A stretch of DNA of 64,000 bases from Paramacrobiotus metropolitanus. Its lineage: Eukaryota; Tardigrada; Eutardigrada; Parachela; Macrobiotidae. The stretch lies in the NCBI RefSeq assembly GCF_019649055.1, contig NW_026570301.1, forward strand, positions 248,001 through 312,000, written 5' to 3'. The notes under the pieces are model-generated. The model did no database searches, was not told where the DNA came from, and saw only the letters and a program-made list of their open reading frames with translations. Below, piece by piece: positions 51,861-63,328 of this stretch; positions within the stretch are counted from its first letter, which is position 1, and every line of letters begins with the position of its first letter. Position numbers and translations under genes: made by a program.

Positions 51861-52200
51861 AGACTGCTTGCCATGCATAATGCTATCGGCGCAAATCCGA
51901 TGTAGAAAAATTTCACATGATCTTTGCATACTGCGGAGGAGACCGTAATGTGGCGGTATCGATAAGAGATACTGCATCCGAATCCTGACAACGTGATAAT
52001 AATAACAAAAGCCACCGCACAGAAACCGAATGCCACGATTGAGTTTTATGTATAGTATTCGCGATAGGTAAACGGGCAACGAACGGTTGCTAAACGACAA
52101 GGCGGTCCTTGAGATACACCCATACCGTTATGACGCTGAAGATGTCATACAAGTACTGCAGTTAGATAGGATGCACTCCGAACAGTCCTGTATTCCGGTG
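51780..52200 (-). pseudogene. Rhodopsin-like receptor pseudogene, TM3-TM5 fragment
   Basis: Pieces in shifting frames match the receptor copies at 53.3 and 58 kb: VWVYLK (for VWAHIQ), RCPFTYREYYT followed by TAA, a TM4-like AFGFCAVAFVIIITLSGFG, CSISYRYRHIT, and ILGIYVYLLMEQ (TM5/ICL3). At least one stop and two frameshifts; TM1, TM2, TM6 and TM7 are absent. Dead copy. Confidence 0.65.
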
Positions 52201-53239
52201 TGGATGCTACACAATCCGGCCTATGGATCCCGAGAGCTCTATGGAGCTCTGTGAACGTAAAAGTGGTGTCTGGTGCCCGTTCACTGAGCGTTCAGCGTAC
52301 CATTGTTCCAAACAGTACCGTGTTATTGTCCGCTGGGAAAAGCATTTATTTGACAGCTGGTGATTACCAAGACTTAAAGCATCCATAATTGACCCGTATC
52401 TTAATAAGTAATAGCGCACTGCTTGGAGTATGACAGCTGCAAATTTTTGTCTGCCTTTAGGATTACACAATGCGTCAAGTACTGTACTTACTGCGACTGT
52501 GAACATCTTCCCGTTTTCGCATACACTGTACAGGGATGTATTGTGTATCAAAATTTCATAACTCGATTACTCTCGTTAATAAAATTCTCGGTAGCGCTAA
52601 GAAACTGCATAGACGCTTCGCATGATAACAACCGGAAAACCTGTGCGTTGGCGTACCAGTCGAAAATTGTGTTTACCCAGTTAATGAACGTCCGCCAGCG
52701 CTTTGCGGGTTTGCGCTAATGTCTCTAAAATCGTGTCCAACTGGGTTTTCCCGTTAATCATCTGCTGGAGTTACTGTAGCGGCGAATTAGGCTTAAAATA
52801 TTAGCCTACGGTTATGCCTCGCCTCGTAAAATTAATTTGGTATTACTGCAGAATACAGTATGCGTTGTTCGGCACGTGCTGCACATGTGCTTTGTAAGCT
52901 AAAGAATCGAAGACGGACTGCGGAACGGCATCACGAAGCTCAGCTTTGATATACTATTTCAGGTTTGAGCACTGAAATTTTAAGGGCAAACATTTTTTCA
53001 GTTTGATCTGGCAAATATCGAGCGAGCGAATACAGAATAATTTAGATAAATACCTACTTGTACTTAAGCCAATGTTTAATAACAACACCACCACTTTGCT
53101 CAACAGCAAGTCCATCCCGGCATATGTACGCTGGGCACCGTAGCCTTTTTACGTCTCTTAGGCCTCGTCCCGAATTCAAAGGGAATCTCGTTGCGATACA
53201 GCAACTCTACCTCGCGAGGTGGCTTCGCGTACCGTATCT
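52201..53239. other. Gap between receptor fragments
   Basis: No conserved exon or repeat recognised; the short open frames do not match the receptor or LRR families. Confidence 0.4.
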
Positions 53240-54240
53240 GTAGGCGTGGCCACTGCATACAGCCACCTCGTGCGGTTGAACAACCGTACCATAGCGAGAT
53301 TTGCTTCGAATTCGGGACAAGGCCTTACTATCACCATAGCTGCGTTTATCCGGATTGCTTATCCTCCACGTTGTCCGCCCCTGCTACATGACCAACTTCA
53401 CCGTGTATATCTTGGCGCTGTTTACCGTCATCTATATGATCGGTGTGCAACCGTGGCAGTTATACGCGGATCTACTGGACGTCGATATAGGCCGATTTGG
53501 CTGGAGCATATGCATACGGTACACATACTGTTTGCGAGTGGTCAGCGTGATACCGTTATGGGCGCACGTCCAGATGGCCGTCAACCGGATGGTAGCGCTT
53601 CGTTTCCCTGTTTTCTACCGCGAGCATCACACCAGGAAAACCGCGTTGATGATCTGCGGCGGTACGATTATATTTGTTCATGCGTTCTGCTTATCGGGAA
53701 TTATCAGTAGCATCCCGTATCGCTTTCGCGCCATTATGGATCTTGCGCTAATGATCTCGTGGCAATTTATTATTGGCGCCAAGTGGACAATAATATCAAT
53801 CGTATAATCCCAGTGTGTCTGGTTTTTTGTATCTATTCGTACGTTTTTGTTCGACATCTCCGTAAAAAATTTAGACCAATTTCAGGAGGCAGTTTTCGAC
53901 TCCAGAGACGGCGCCGAACTGGCAGTAATAACACTGACGTACTCGGCGGCTAATAATCATGTGACACCAACGGCATCCAAATCACCTCACGCACGAAATG
54001 CGGAGCGGCTAGAACCAAACAGTTCATCATCTTAAGCTTCCTGACTGGGTCGGTACTTATCTGTTGGTTTCCGGTCAATATCATGTATTTTATCCTAACG
54101 TTCTTTCACATCAGCGTTTCCAACGAATGGTACTTTGTCGGTCATGCATTTTTTAGCCTGCAAATCCTCTGCGATCCAATAATCTGGGTACTGCATTTCT
54201 CTGCCTTACGGTGCGACTGCCGAAAACGGACAGAGTAGCT
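53240..54240 (+). pseudogene. Rhodopsin-like GPCR copy, nearly full length but frame-broken
   Basis: Reading along: TM1 (TITIAAF... then a frameshift near 53350 to LILHVVRP), TM2 TNFTVYILALF, TM3 with WAHVQMAVNRMVALRFPVFY (DRY replaced by NRM), TM4, a second frameshift near 53760 before VCLVFCIYSYVFV (TM5), a loop, then TM6 LSFLTGSVLICWFPVN and TM7 SLQILCDPIIWVLHF (NPxxY replaced by DPIIW), ending with TAG at 54238. Two or more frame changes without plausible introns make it a pseudogene; assembly errors are the alternative. Orphan-type receptor, ligand unknown. Confidence 0.7.
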
Positions 54241-56384
54241 GCAAACAGCAAAGATCATTTAATGTTATTTATCAATCTACATGTCTCGATGTCGTTTCAT
54301 AAGCCAACAAGAACTGCACTGCTGCAGCAGATATTTTACCCGAGACCAACTTTGATCTTGCATTTTTGCTGTACTTGTTATCAAGTCTACGCCTAACCTA
54401 CGAATAATAATTAAAGTATACAGGGAAGTGAGGACTAACGGGCAACCCGACTCACGGTTCGAAAAACCTTGAAAACATCGCTGTGCCAGGTTTTGATGTT
54501 CTTCGATCTCCCGGCTCCGGAATCATTGGATTTTCTGCGTCCCTTTTTAAGGCAGAACTGAATGGTGTTGAATAAATCAAGTGTACAAGCGTTTAGCGAT
54601 AATAAAATTAATATCGCTTCATTAGTTTTCGAAGCGCTTTTCCATGTGGAAGAAAGCGGAGACATCTGTGTCGTTTGTTTCTGAAATGCGAAAAAGCAAA
54701 ATTTGCACGGTTAATAATCAAGTGTCCGAAATGCAAAAAAAGGCATCGAATTGCTTATAAAATGTTTGCCATTAATAATTACTACGATACGTATTACGGC
54801 AAATACTGCGGCAGCGTGTGCTTAAGCACTTGCAGAAAATACCGTAATGGAATAATGTTTAAAACGCATTAATATCAGTAAGCACGTGCGTAGATTATGA
54901 TGTATTGCATACGTTGGCATACATACGGCACGTAATACAAAATAACGGTAAAAAAACAGCTCTTGTCCAAATGTTACACCGTAATACTGATAGTAAAATT
55001 AATAGAAGTACTAGTACAGTAACTTCAAGCCAACAAAACGATGACATTAAACGAGCGAGCCACTTGTACGTTTGCTCGTATGCATGTTTGTTCTTTTGTT
55101 TGGCAAAAGTACGTTGCTGCGCTACAGAGGCACTTGTGCACAAGTGATACTGTTGGCCGTCAATATTCACAAAATCAAACGAACATAATACAGTGATAAT
55201 TGCATTTTCTTTGGAACTGCATTTCACGACTCACGACTACCATGATAGACATCCATCATTTATGATTGACTATGAAAGACAACGAACGCACTGTCGCATA
55301 GAAAACCCACGCACTGCGCCAGTTATGCTAACTTTAACGTAGCCAAGTTCGGTTTGCCTTTTACAAGCCACCTTCTTTTTCGAGTCAAGGCAACAAATTT
55401 AATAAACAGCACCGCTGACGAATTGAACGAGATCGGTTGTAAAATGTTATTTTCAGTTTTATTTAGCTGGATTTTTTTTATATCAGGTAATATTATTAAG
55501 TGCGGCTTTACGTAGTATCATAATTATGCAGTATGATAAGCGAATATTTAATTATGCCATTTTGCCTGTATTCACACTCTGGATTCTGCAACTCAAACTC
55601 AACGAAAATAAAGCTGCATTTAATTCTTAGGGCCTGTCGGCGTGTTATGTCAGCCCACTACCGATTACTCTCCTGCATCGACCGTTGCATCGCTGAATAC
55701 AACAACAGTACAGTATCCTTGGAGTTGCTCTGCGGACACAAATCCGAGCTTGATCGCATGCGGGAGTATGTAGAAACTTGTAATTTCAGAAGTTTTGAAT
55801 TATTGATTTCACTCATAACCTCAAATCCGTGAATAAGCGGTTTGCTAATTCGAAAGTGGCATTTTGCTAGACCGATAATGAGGAAAATGATAAAAAAATG
55901 ACGAATGTTTTGCAAAAATGACAAATGTGACTGCGTAAACCGTTTGAATAAGTACTACCCTAGTACTGCAGTACTTATGATTAGGTCGAAAGGAGAAAAA
56001 ACGGTATCCACAGCCAGTAATGTTTTCGTGAACCTTGTTGATAAAGCGCTCGTTTTAGGCTGCTCGTGGGGTCATGAGTGTCAGCTTCTGCATGGATTCT
56101 GTTGTCAAGTAGCCCGTGAAAATCCTTTTTCTTGCGCCGGAAGATGTTGCTACGACATCGCGGCATCTCTGTGTAATATTACCATAAACGTCGTTTTTCC
56201 GCCGTAAGTTTATTTTAGGCAAGTGTCTTCTTATCACTGTGCCAGTGACCATCTCGTTTGTGACAAGTAACGCCAGCACTGAGTTCTATAATTATGCTGT
56301 CGGCATTTTCATTCACTTGTCCTGTTATAGATGTCTGCTTAATCTTCCCTTTCCAATCCTTTCTAATGAAGCAAATTTTGCACT
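54241..56384. other. Gene-poor gap
   Basis: 2.1 kb, AT-rich, no exon with conservation inside the window, no tRNA, no transposon end recognised. Confidence 0.4.
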
Positions 56385-56512
56385 ACTTCACTTTGTTTCA
56401 CATTCCGAACGTTGTCAGAATACAGTTTTACGTTCCATTTAAGAGTGCGATCGGGTGGACGGAACGTGAAACTGTATTCTCAAAACGGTCGGAATGCGAT
56501 ACAAAGCGAAGT
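56385..56512. repeat. 52-bp imperfect inverted repeat (MITE-like)
   Basis: Arms 56385-56436 and 56461-56512 pair over 52 bp with about ten mismatches around a 24-nt loop. The core words are CATTCCGA and GAATACAGTTT. No target duplication seen. Confidence 0.6.
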
Positions 56513-56802
56513 ATGCAGCCGCATGCTGCATCATTACCAAACAGCTTCCACCAAACACGGATTGTAGTTATTTGACTACATGGCAGGATTTTTACAGCAA
56601 CAATGTACAGCAAAATCAATAATAATTATGGCATTGTTGAAAGACCGCATTAAACTGATATCAATGCGCTAATCGGTATATAAAGAGATTGAACCCATTA
56701 TAAAATTTTGTATTACACGATAAAAAGTAGACTTCTTGAACTTGGGAACCAGAGAACCGAATTCTGACAAAAATGCGCATATTTTAGTAAGCCATAATCT
56801 AA

Positions 56803-57680
56803 AATGACGCCTTGTACGAAAATTCGGTGCTTGTGAGGAGATTATCCAGGGAAACATTTCTAGAACAGTCTACATTCAGCACTTCCGTACTATGGTCCCG
56901 CTTTCCCGCGATAGCATTTGACAGGTAATTCCCGATGACGAAAAGCTCACCTTGGTCTTTTTTGTCAAGCAGATATGGTTTCTCCAACAAGAAACGTCGC
57001 AAACGTGCAGCCGCAGTGGACAGCATAAATGTAATTCGTATAACCATCAACTGGAAAAAGACTTTTGGTACCATTGTGAATTTTCTCGTACTGGTACGCT
57101 GTGACCAGTAATGTTTCCAGCAGTAGACTGCGTACATAGATGGACTAAATCCGTGAACGTGCCTGGCTCGAGTGCTGCGATACTGGACCAGATAAACTCG
57201 ATAATGCGTAATTGCGGCATGCGGCTGAAATCCTTCTTCTCAACCGGTACGTTGTCGCAGCTGGACATTTGAAAGCTGTACAGATTTGGAAGCCATCCCA
57301 GATCATACACCTTACCGGTGATGTTGACCGATTCACAATGCGAGACGGACAGAAAAACCGTCTGGTTCCGCACGGGGTCGACCACATCGCGCCTGGTGGT
57401 TTTTACAGCAATTTGGTGCCAGTATAAGCATGTTATTTCTATGTATGTGTTCAGCATTTCGTCCTTACGAGAATGTTCATCATTGACGACACACACCACT
57501 GCTACTAATCACTGGACACATGGCTCTGGACCTAATGTTTTGGGCGTACAGATCACATTCTTCTACCGTCAGCAAGTCGGTCCGAAATGGAAAAGTTGTC
57601 GCTGGGAAAACCGTTTCGCGTGATGCTGCTTGACTATGTGGGTTGCTGGTCGACGTGGTCTTATCCATATCACCAAACAC
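56803..57680 (-). pseudogene. Secreted LRR protein pseudogene (copy 4)
   Basis: Segments match the intact gene at 59655 in order: FPFRTDLLTVEEC, then a frame change, VVDPVRNQTVFL, the leucine-rich part YDLGWLPNLYSF...MPQLRIIEF...LEPGTFTDLVHL, two further frame changes, RRFLLEKPYLL, GELFVIGNYLS, LNVDCSRNVSL and TSTEFSYKA. About 25 residues including the SPQRAV block are deleted. At least three frameshifts; non-functional. Confidence 0.75.
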
Positions 57681-57895
57681 GTCTAGCCAAAATATTTTCG
57701 GTTATACTGAATTTTTAAAAACCGAAAATAATATTACTTACTACGGCACTTCGACTTTTCTCAAACACAGATCATTTTTACGTTAGATTTTGAACAAATT
57801 ATGATCCCACATATTCTAATAGCCAGATATTTCAAAAACTCGAAAATTGATTATTTTACGTAGCCACCACTATTACCTGGCGTTGGCACATAAAT

Positions 57896-58907
57896 TTAAC
57901 GCAAATCACAAGTGCTAATCTTACACTGAATAAAGTTTTGGGTACAAAGCTCTAAGACAGTCGTATGAAACTGCGAACACGTCAAAGGAACTGCAATCAG
58001 CTGTTTATCACTCCCGAGGATCACTCCCTTGCGTTGCGCAGCCACAACTGCAGCCGACGAATCGGCACTGGGCACGGTCATTTCTATGGAATTGCTTCCC
58101 GCTGCCAGGTTCCGCTCTCGTCCAGAATGCGCAAAAACATTATTCCGTCGTCGCATTTGATCCATAAACACGTACACGTAAATGCCCACAATCAGGCATA
58201 AAGGCAGCATGCGATTCATGATATTATCGGCGCGCATCCAGTGATAAAAAGCTTGCACGTTGTCTTCAACAACCCCGACGTGGGGCGTTATAGGACGGTA
58301 ACGATAAGCGATGCTGTACACGAATCACGGCAATGAGATAACGTGGGCAAATACGACAGTGCCGAAACAGATAGCTATATCGGCTTTTCTCGTATGATGT
58401 GCACGGTAGAGAACGGGGCACCGGATGGCTGTTAATCGGTTGACAGCCATCTGAATATGCGCCCATACCGGTCCCACGCTGGTCATGCGTTGGCTCACTT
58501 GGCAGTAGTTGAGGACCATATACATCAACCAGCCGTAGATTCCGATGTTGATGCTGTAGAGTTCGGCGTACAATAACCACGACTGAACACCAATCAGTAC
58601 TCTTTATTCACCTGTACGTATTGTTACATAATCAAAAAACATCGTATTGTTACATAATCAAAAAACATCACAATTTTACACCAGTCATGTATCGAAGTAT
58701 AATGTTAGTGACAAACAACGCTAAAACGTACACGGTGAAGTTGGTGATATACGACCGTCGGATAGTGTGAAAAATGATTAACGAGGAGTTTAAAGTGAAG
58801 GCCGCTAATGTGACTGACACGTTCAAACAGAATGGGGCTGTCCAGCCTCCATTCATCGTTGTAATGTTGTATAATGTGGTTGCGTTATTGCCTATTTGAG
58901 CAATCAT
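57896..58907 (-). pseudogene. Rhodopsin-like GPCR copy with in-frame TGA, lacking TM6-TM7
   Basis: Exon 1 (58680-58907, ATG at 58907) encodes an N-terminus with NAT and NIT sequons, TM1 and TM2 (TNFTVYVLALF). Exon 2 (from 58582) encodes TM3 with VWAHIQMAVNRLTAIRCPVLY, TM4, then TGA at 58325-58327 where the paralogue has Gly, then an in-frame continuation YSIAYRYRPIT, TM5 LCLIVGIYVYVFM and a Ser/Ala-rich loop ending at a stop at 57896. TM6-TM7 are not found before the next gene. Most likely a truncated pseudogene with one nonsense codon; the long open frame after TGA suggests it died recently. Confidence 0.65.
58617..58668. repeat. Exact 26-bp tandem duplication in the receptor intron
   Basis: Two identical adjacent units starting CGTATTGTTACATAATCAAA, inside the short intron between receptor exons 1 and 2. 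A recent local duplication. Confidence 0.9.
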
Positions 58908-59654
58908 TTTGCTAATACAAAAATTTTTGATTAGTAAACCTAAGGGACCGATAACTTTAAACTCTTCCGCATTTCTATGGAGATTGCAACCGCAAATAAA
59001 ATTCTACTGTTTGCGTGTCAATCATTTTGACATCTTTACAAATGCGTGCATCGGCCTACAGATACACACCGCGGCATTATCAAATTATCCACAAATAACT
59101 CCAGGACTTGCTTTATTCAAATTATCGGAGGAAGAGTTGCACGGAAGTGGTAAGGAATTTCATATGCAGTTCGGCCAGTAACAGGGACACTTGCGCGTCA
59201 ACAAACCCAAACGGAAATTACACTGAACCACGTATATACGCTACAGAGACAAAATCTACTTTCTTCTCGCTGGTTTTTTAGGTGATCACGAATACTAATA
59301 AAGTTTGGGCAGGTAGCCATTATCCGACCCTATCCGAATGCTGCGGCAAGCTGTTCTTATACAAATCCTTATCCGAACGTTTTGGATAGTTACCCTTTAT
59401 CGGTTATCTATTCGAAATTCGGATTCGATAAAATCGGATATTCCTAACTCATACTCCGCAATATCAGAGTGCTCGGTGAATAAAATTGTGAGAGCGGAAA
59501 ACTTTTCTTAGAATTTTGTATGCATTGTATGGTTGTCCTGTTTGTTGTTGTATGTTTGTTGTTTGTTGTAAGTTGGACTTCTCCCCGATGAGAATGAGAA
59601 CCACTGAAACGACATATACAGTATAACAAAAATTCGCACTCATTAGGATATAAA
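58908..59654. other. Gap with repeated ATCCGA words
   Basis: Between about 59310 and 59440 the word ATCCGA or its complement TCGGAT occurs at least six times, suggesting a decayed terminal-repeat element. No gene recognised. Confidence 0.4.
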
Positions 59655-61058
59655 CTAACATGGCGCATTGAATGAAAACTCAGTGCTGGTAAGAAGATTA
59701 TTCAGGGTCATATTTCTCGAGCAGTCGACATTCAGAACGTCCGTGCTTTGATTACTCTTTCCTTCCACAGCAAATGATATGTAATTCCCAATTACGAACA
59801 GTTCGCCTGCATTTTTGCTCTCTATTAAATAGGACTTCTCCAAGATGAAACGGCGGAACCAAGCAAAAGAGCATTCGCAATGCAGGGCGTGAATAGAGCT
59901 AAGGTAATCGCCAATGGGAAAGACGCTTTTAGTACCATTATGATTTGCGTGGTACTGCAAAGTTCCAGCTATCCCCGCCTCCAGTAGCAGAGTGCGTAGA
60001 TGGACTAAATCGGTGAATGTGCCCGGCTCCAGCGTCTTGATAATGGATTGATAAAACGTAATCATGCGTACTTGCGGCATGCGGCTAAAATCCCTCTTCT
60101 GAATCGTCATGTGGTTACAGTAGTATACCCCAAAAGTGTACAGATTGGGAAGCCAGCCCAGTTCATACACCTTGCCTGTGATATTGGGTGAATCACAGTT
60201 GGAAATAAATATGTGGACTGTCTGATTCCGAACAGGTTCCACAATATCGGCCGCCACCAAATTGTGCTCACCCGGAGCCTCTTTTAGATCCAGGAGAACG
60301 GCGCGTTGGGGACTGATTTCGTGGATACCTTTGGTGGTGTTCACAGCGACCTGATGGTTCCAGTACATACTGCGCATATCGATGTACGTCTGCTGCATTT
60401 CGTAATTGTGAGGATGTTCGGGGTCGCCGATACAATCGTCAGTGGGATATATCACGGGACACATTTTTTCTGCCTTGAAATTCTGCACATACAGCTCGCA
60501 TTCTTCTACCGTTAGCAAATCCGTCCGAAATGGGAATGTCGTGTCCGGGGAAACCGTATCGCTTACTGTTGCTGGAATTGGTTTGTTGCTGGTCGTATCC
60601 GTATTAGCAGACACTTCTGTACAAAATGTCCATGATTGATATTATTTAATTATGCCAGCATTTTATTTACTCATTGGCTTTATGCATTTGTAAGTCTAGC
60701 AACAATTTAGACAATACGTGTTTGTGTGAATATGCAACTGTGAAAGGTAAAGCTGGTACATTTTCTTATCGTTAATATCTGTCTGAACGATATAAAAGCT
60801 TAACATCTGAACAAAGCTTAATATCTGAATAAAGCTCTTACAGTACAAAGACTTAATTGTTACTAACAGGTACAGATACGCTTGTGAGATCGAATTTTCA
60901 GAAAACAAAAATGTTAATGTTACCAAATACGATGCAACTGTTCCGAGAAAGCGCCGTTCCACTATTAAAAGGTTAACGTCGTACAATATTAATAATGTCG
61001 TACCGTGCGCGTTATGGATAGCTAATATAATAAAAAGTCCGCACTTAAGTTTAGTCAT
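59655..61058 (-). CDS. Secreted leucine-rich-repeat protein (copy 3), two exons
   Basis: Exon 1 is 61004-61058 (ATG 61058), exon 2 is 59655-60616; the intron is 387 bp with GTACGA...TTGTACAG, phase 1, total 338 aa. Exon 1 supplies a signal peptide (MTKLKCGLFIILAIHNAH). The mature protein begins with a Thr/Ser-rich linker, then FPFRTDLLTVEEC, a Cys-containing N-cap region, LRR-type strands (VYELGWLPNLYTF, FSRMPQVRMITF, LEPGTFTDLVHLRTLLLE) and a Cys-containing LRR C-cap (HALHCECSFAWFRRF...GELFVIGNY...LNVDCSRN). No transmembrane segment or GPI-like tail: probably secreted. Several N-glycosylation sequons. Ligand-binding role inferred from fold only. Confidence 0.8.
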
Positions 61059-61483
61059 GTTTATCTTGAATTGAACTAAAAGTGTAGATTACAGTATAGC
61101 TGTACAAACACCACTGAAAATCGTTGCAGCGATCTTTTTTTGCCGGAAAAGTGTCTGTGTTTTGCCTAACTAAGAGAACTCACTTTATGTCCAACCAACT
61201 ACTCGTATTTTCAAGGCGTTTTGCCTCAAGGTGCGATTATTTAAGTTAATACGGCTAACCAAGTTTACTTCCGGTTTCAAACCTGTGGCCAATGTTTAGC
61301 GCCTAATCGTTATCTTTCTGTTTCTCGAATGCATAAATAGTCCATTTTGCTGCGACAATTACATATATAAATGCAGAGCAAGGTAAGTTTGATGCCATTC
61401 CATTTTAAGCCATCACTGATCCGTGCTAGTATCGTTAACTCGAAAGGAAAAATTAAAACTGGGGCAGATTTAGGCACGTTAAA
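61059..61483. other. Intergenic spacer between LRR genes
   Basis: Presumed 3' flank of copy 2 and promoter of copy 3. No feature recognised. Confidence 0.4.
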
Positions 61484-62718
61484 TTAACAGGTCACAGTAA
61501 TACATGATGCATTATACGAAAACTTATTGCCTGTCCAAATATTTTTCAATGTAACATCGCGAGAACAGTCCACACTGAAGACAGCCGTACCATTCCCATT
61601 TCTTTCCACACCTTCTGACAAGTAGTTTCCAATTATAAACACTTCGCCGGGATCCTTTTCCTCTATCAGGAACGGATTTTGCTCCAGAAAGTTGCGTAAC
61701 CAGGCGAACGAGCAATTGCAGTGCAGGTTGTGCAAGTAGTCGAGATAGTCGTCAGTGGCATAAGAACTGTAAACGTGGGCAGTGTTTTCTTTATTCAATA
61801 ACGCTTTGATATAGTCTCTCTCCAGCACTAAGCTACGCAAATGAACCAAATCTGTGAAGGTGCCCGGCTCCAGTGTAGAGATAGTGGTAACATAAAACGC
61901 AATCATCCGTAACTGCGGCATTCGGCCAAAATCAGTTCTGCGGATTGTCAAATTCTGGCAGTCATTGAGAGCAAAACTAAACAGGTTGGGCAAAGTGCCA
62001 AGCTCGTAGACTTTGGCCGTTGCATTTGGTGAATGACAATTGAAAACGCCCAGGTCGATTATCTGGTCGCGGACAGGTTGGACAAGATCAGCGCTGACCG
62101 TATCTTCTTCATCGGGGCGCTCAAACAACGATACAAAGACTGCACGCTGCGGACTGATTTGGCTGACACGTTTGATGGTTTCGGCTGTTACAGTACGGGG
62201 TTCGAAGGTGCAGCCGATGTAAACGTACGTGTTCAACATCTCGGATCTCCGGGGATTTTCGTCCGTTATTTCACACAAATCGTATAAACCGGTTGTCAAA
62301 GCGCAGATTTTTTTCTTTAGCGCAAGTTTCACATAGCGATTGCATTCCTCCACAGTCAGCAAATCTGTTCGAAACGGATAGGACTCCACGGCTGAAGAAG
62401 CAACGTTGCTGGGTCCAGACAGGTTGTGCCAGTTGCATCCCGAGTTCGAAGAAACCAGCCCTCCTGCAGATGTTTTGCATCAGTGCGTGAAAACTAATCG
62501 TTTACTTCAGTGAGCGAGATATACAGTACTTCATTACAAGTAAATGTGTAAAACAAAATTTTTGGAAAACAAAAACTTGCTGTAATTATGACATATATGC
62601 GCAGAGTTTTTATTTGAGTAATACATATTAACGAAAATAGTATCAGCAAAAAGAATATCTCACCATGGTTTCTTTGGATAAGCAACAATATACAAAGCCC
62701 GTAGCGCACTGCCTCCAT
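61484..62718 (-). CDS. Secreted leucine-rich-repeat protein (copy 2), two exons
   Basis: Exon 1 is 62664-62718 (55 bp, exactly the length of exon 1 in copy 3), exon 2 is 61484-62463, and the 200-bp intron is GTGAGA...CTGCAG, phase 1; 344 aa. Signal peptide MEAVRYGLCILLLIQRNH. Then a short linker, YPFRTDLLTVEEC, the ISPQRAVFVSL block, LRR strands (LGTLPNLFSF, FGRMPQLRMIAF, LEPGTFTDLVHLRSLVLE), the C-cap LHNLHCNCSFAWLRNFLEQ and GEVFIIGNYLSEG, ending in CITVTC. Same strand and close spacing as copies 1 and 3, i.e. a tandem array. Secreted; function unknown. Confidence 0.82.
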
Positions 62719-63328
62719 GATTTGCTTTCGGATTAATTTACCAATATTAATTTAGTCGAGTAATTTTCAGCACTTATGGTAGAAGCGCCAACGATCATCG
62801 CTGAGAAATATTCCATGCGGGCTGATCCGTCGGTCAACCGCGCAAATTTGCCAAATCAGCGATATTTTGTGCCCGGAAGCGGCAGTCTGTGTCGTTTCTT
62901 CTTAGTAGACACATCAGTGCTAGTTCCGGATTATTAATTATGCGGCATTATTTAACTGCTGTTAATTTGACGTCGAACCGGACTTTGTAAAAACATATTT
63001 ATTCAGCTTTCCACAGATAATTCTGTTTGCTGTAAACCAACCGCAGCTTTATTGTATCCGAAGTTTTCCAAAGCTTTAGTTGATCACATATTTTATTAAT
63101 ATTCAGTAGTTTTATTTCCGGTTGCGGAAACACTGAAATTTGCGTTGCTTATTAGCTTTTTACTTTTGCTCTTTTGCTCTTACGTCCTTAATTAGGTCGT
63201 TTTGGTTAGTAACATTGCAAAGCTACGGAGTCCAAAGCGACTGCAAGCAACTTGTAAGCACACTATCGCAAAATTTTCTTCCCACAAACAACCACGGGAG
63301 GAGACAAAATCGTAATTAAGCGCTTAGA
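62719..63328. other. Intergenic spacer between LRR copies 1 and 2
   Basis: 610 bp, AT-rich; no gene recognised. Presumed promoter of copy 2. Confidence 0.4.
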
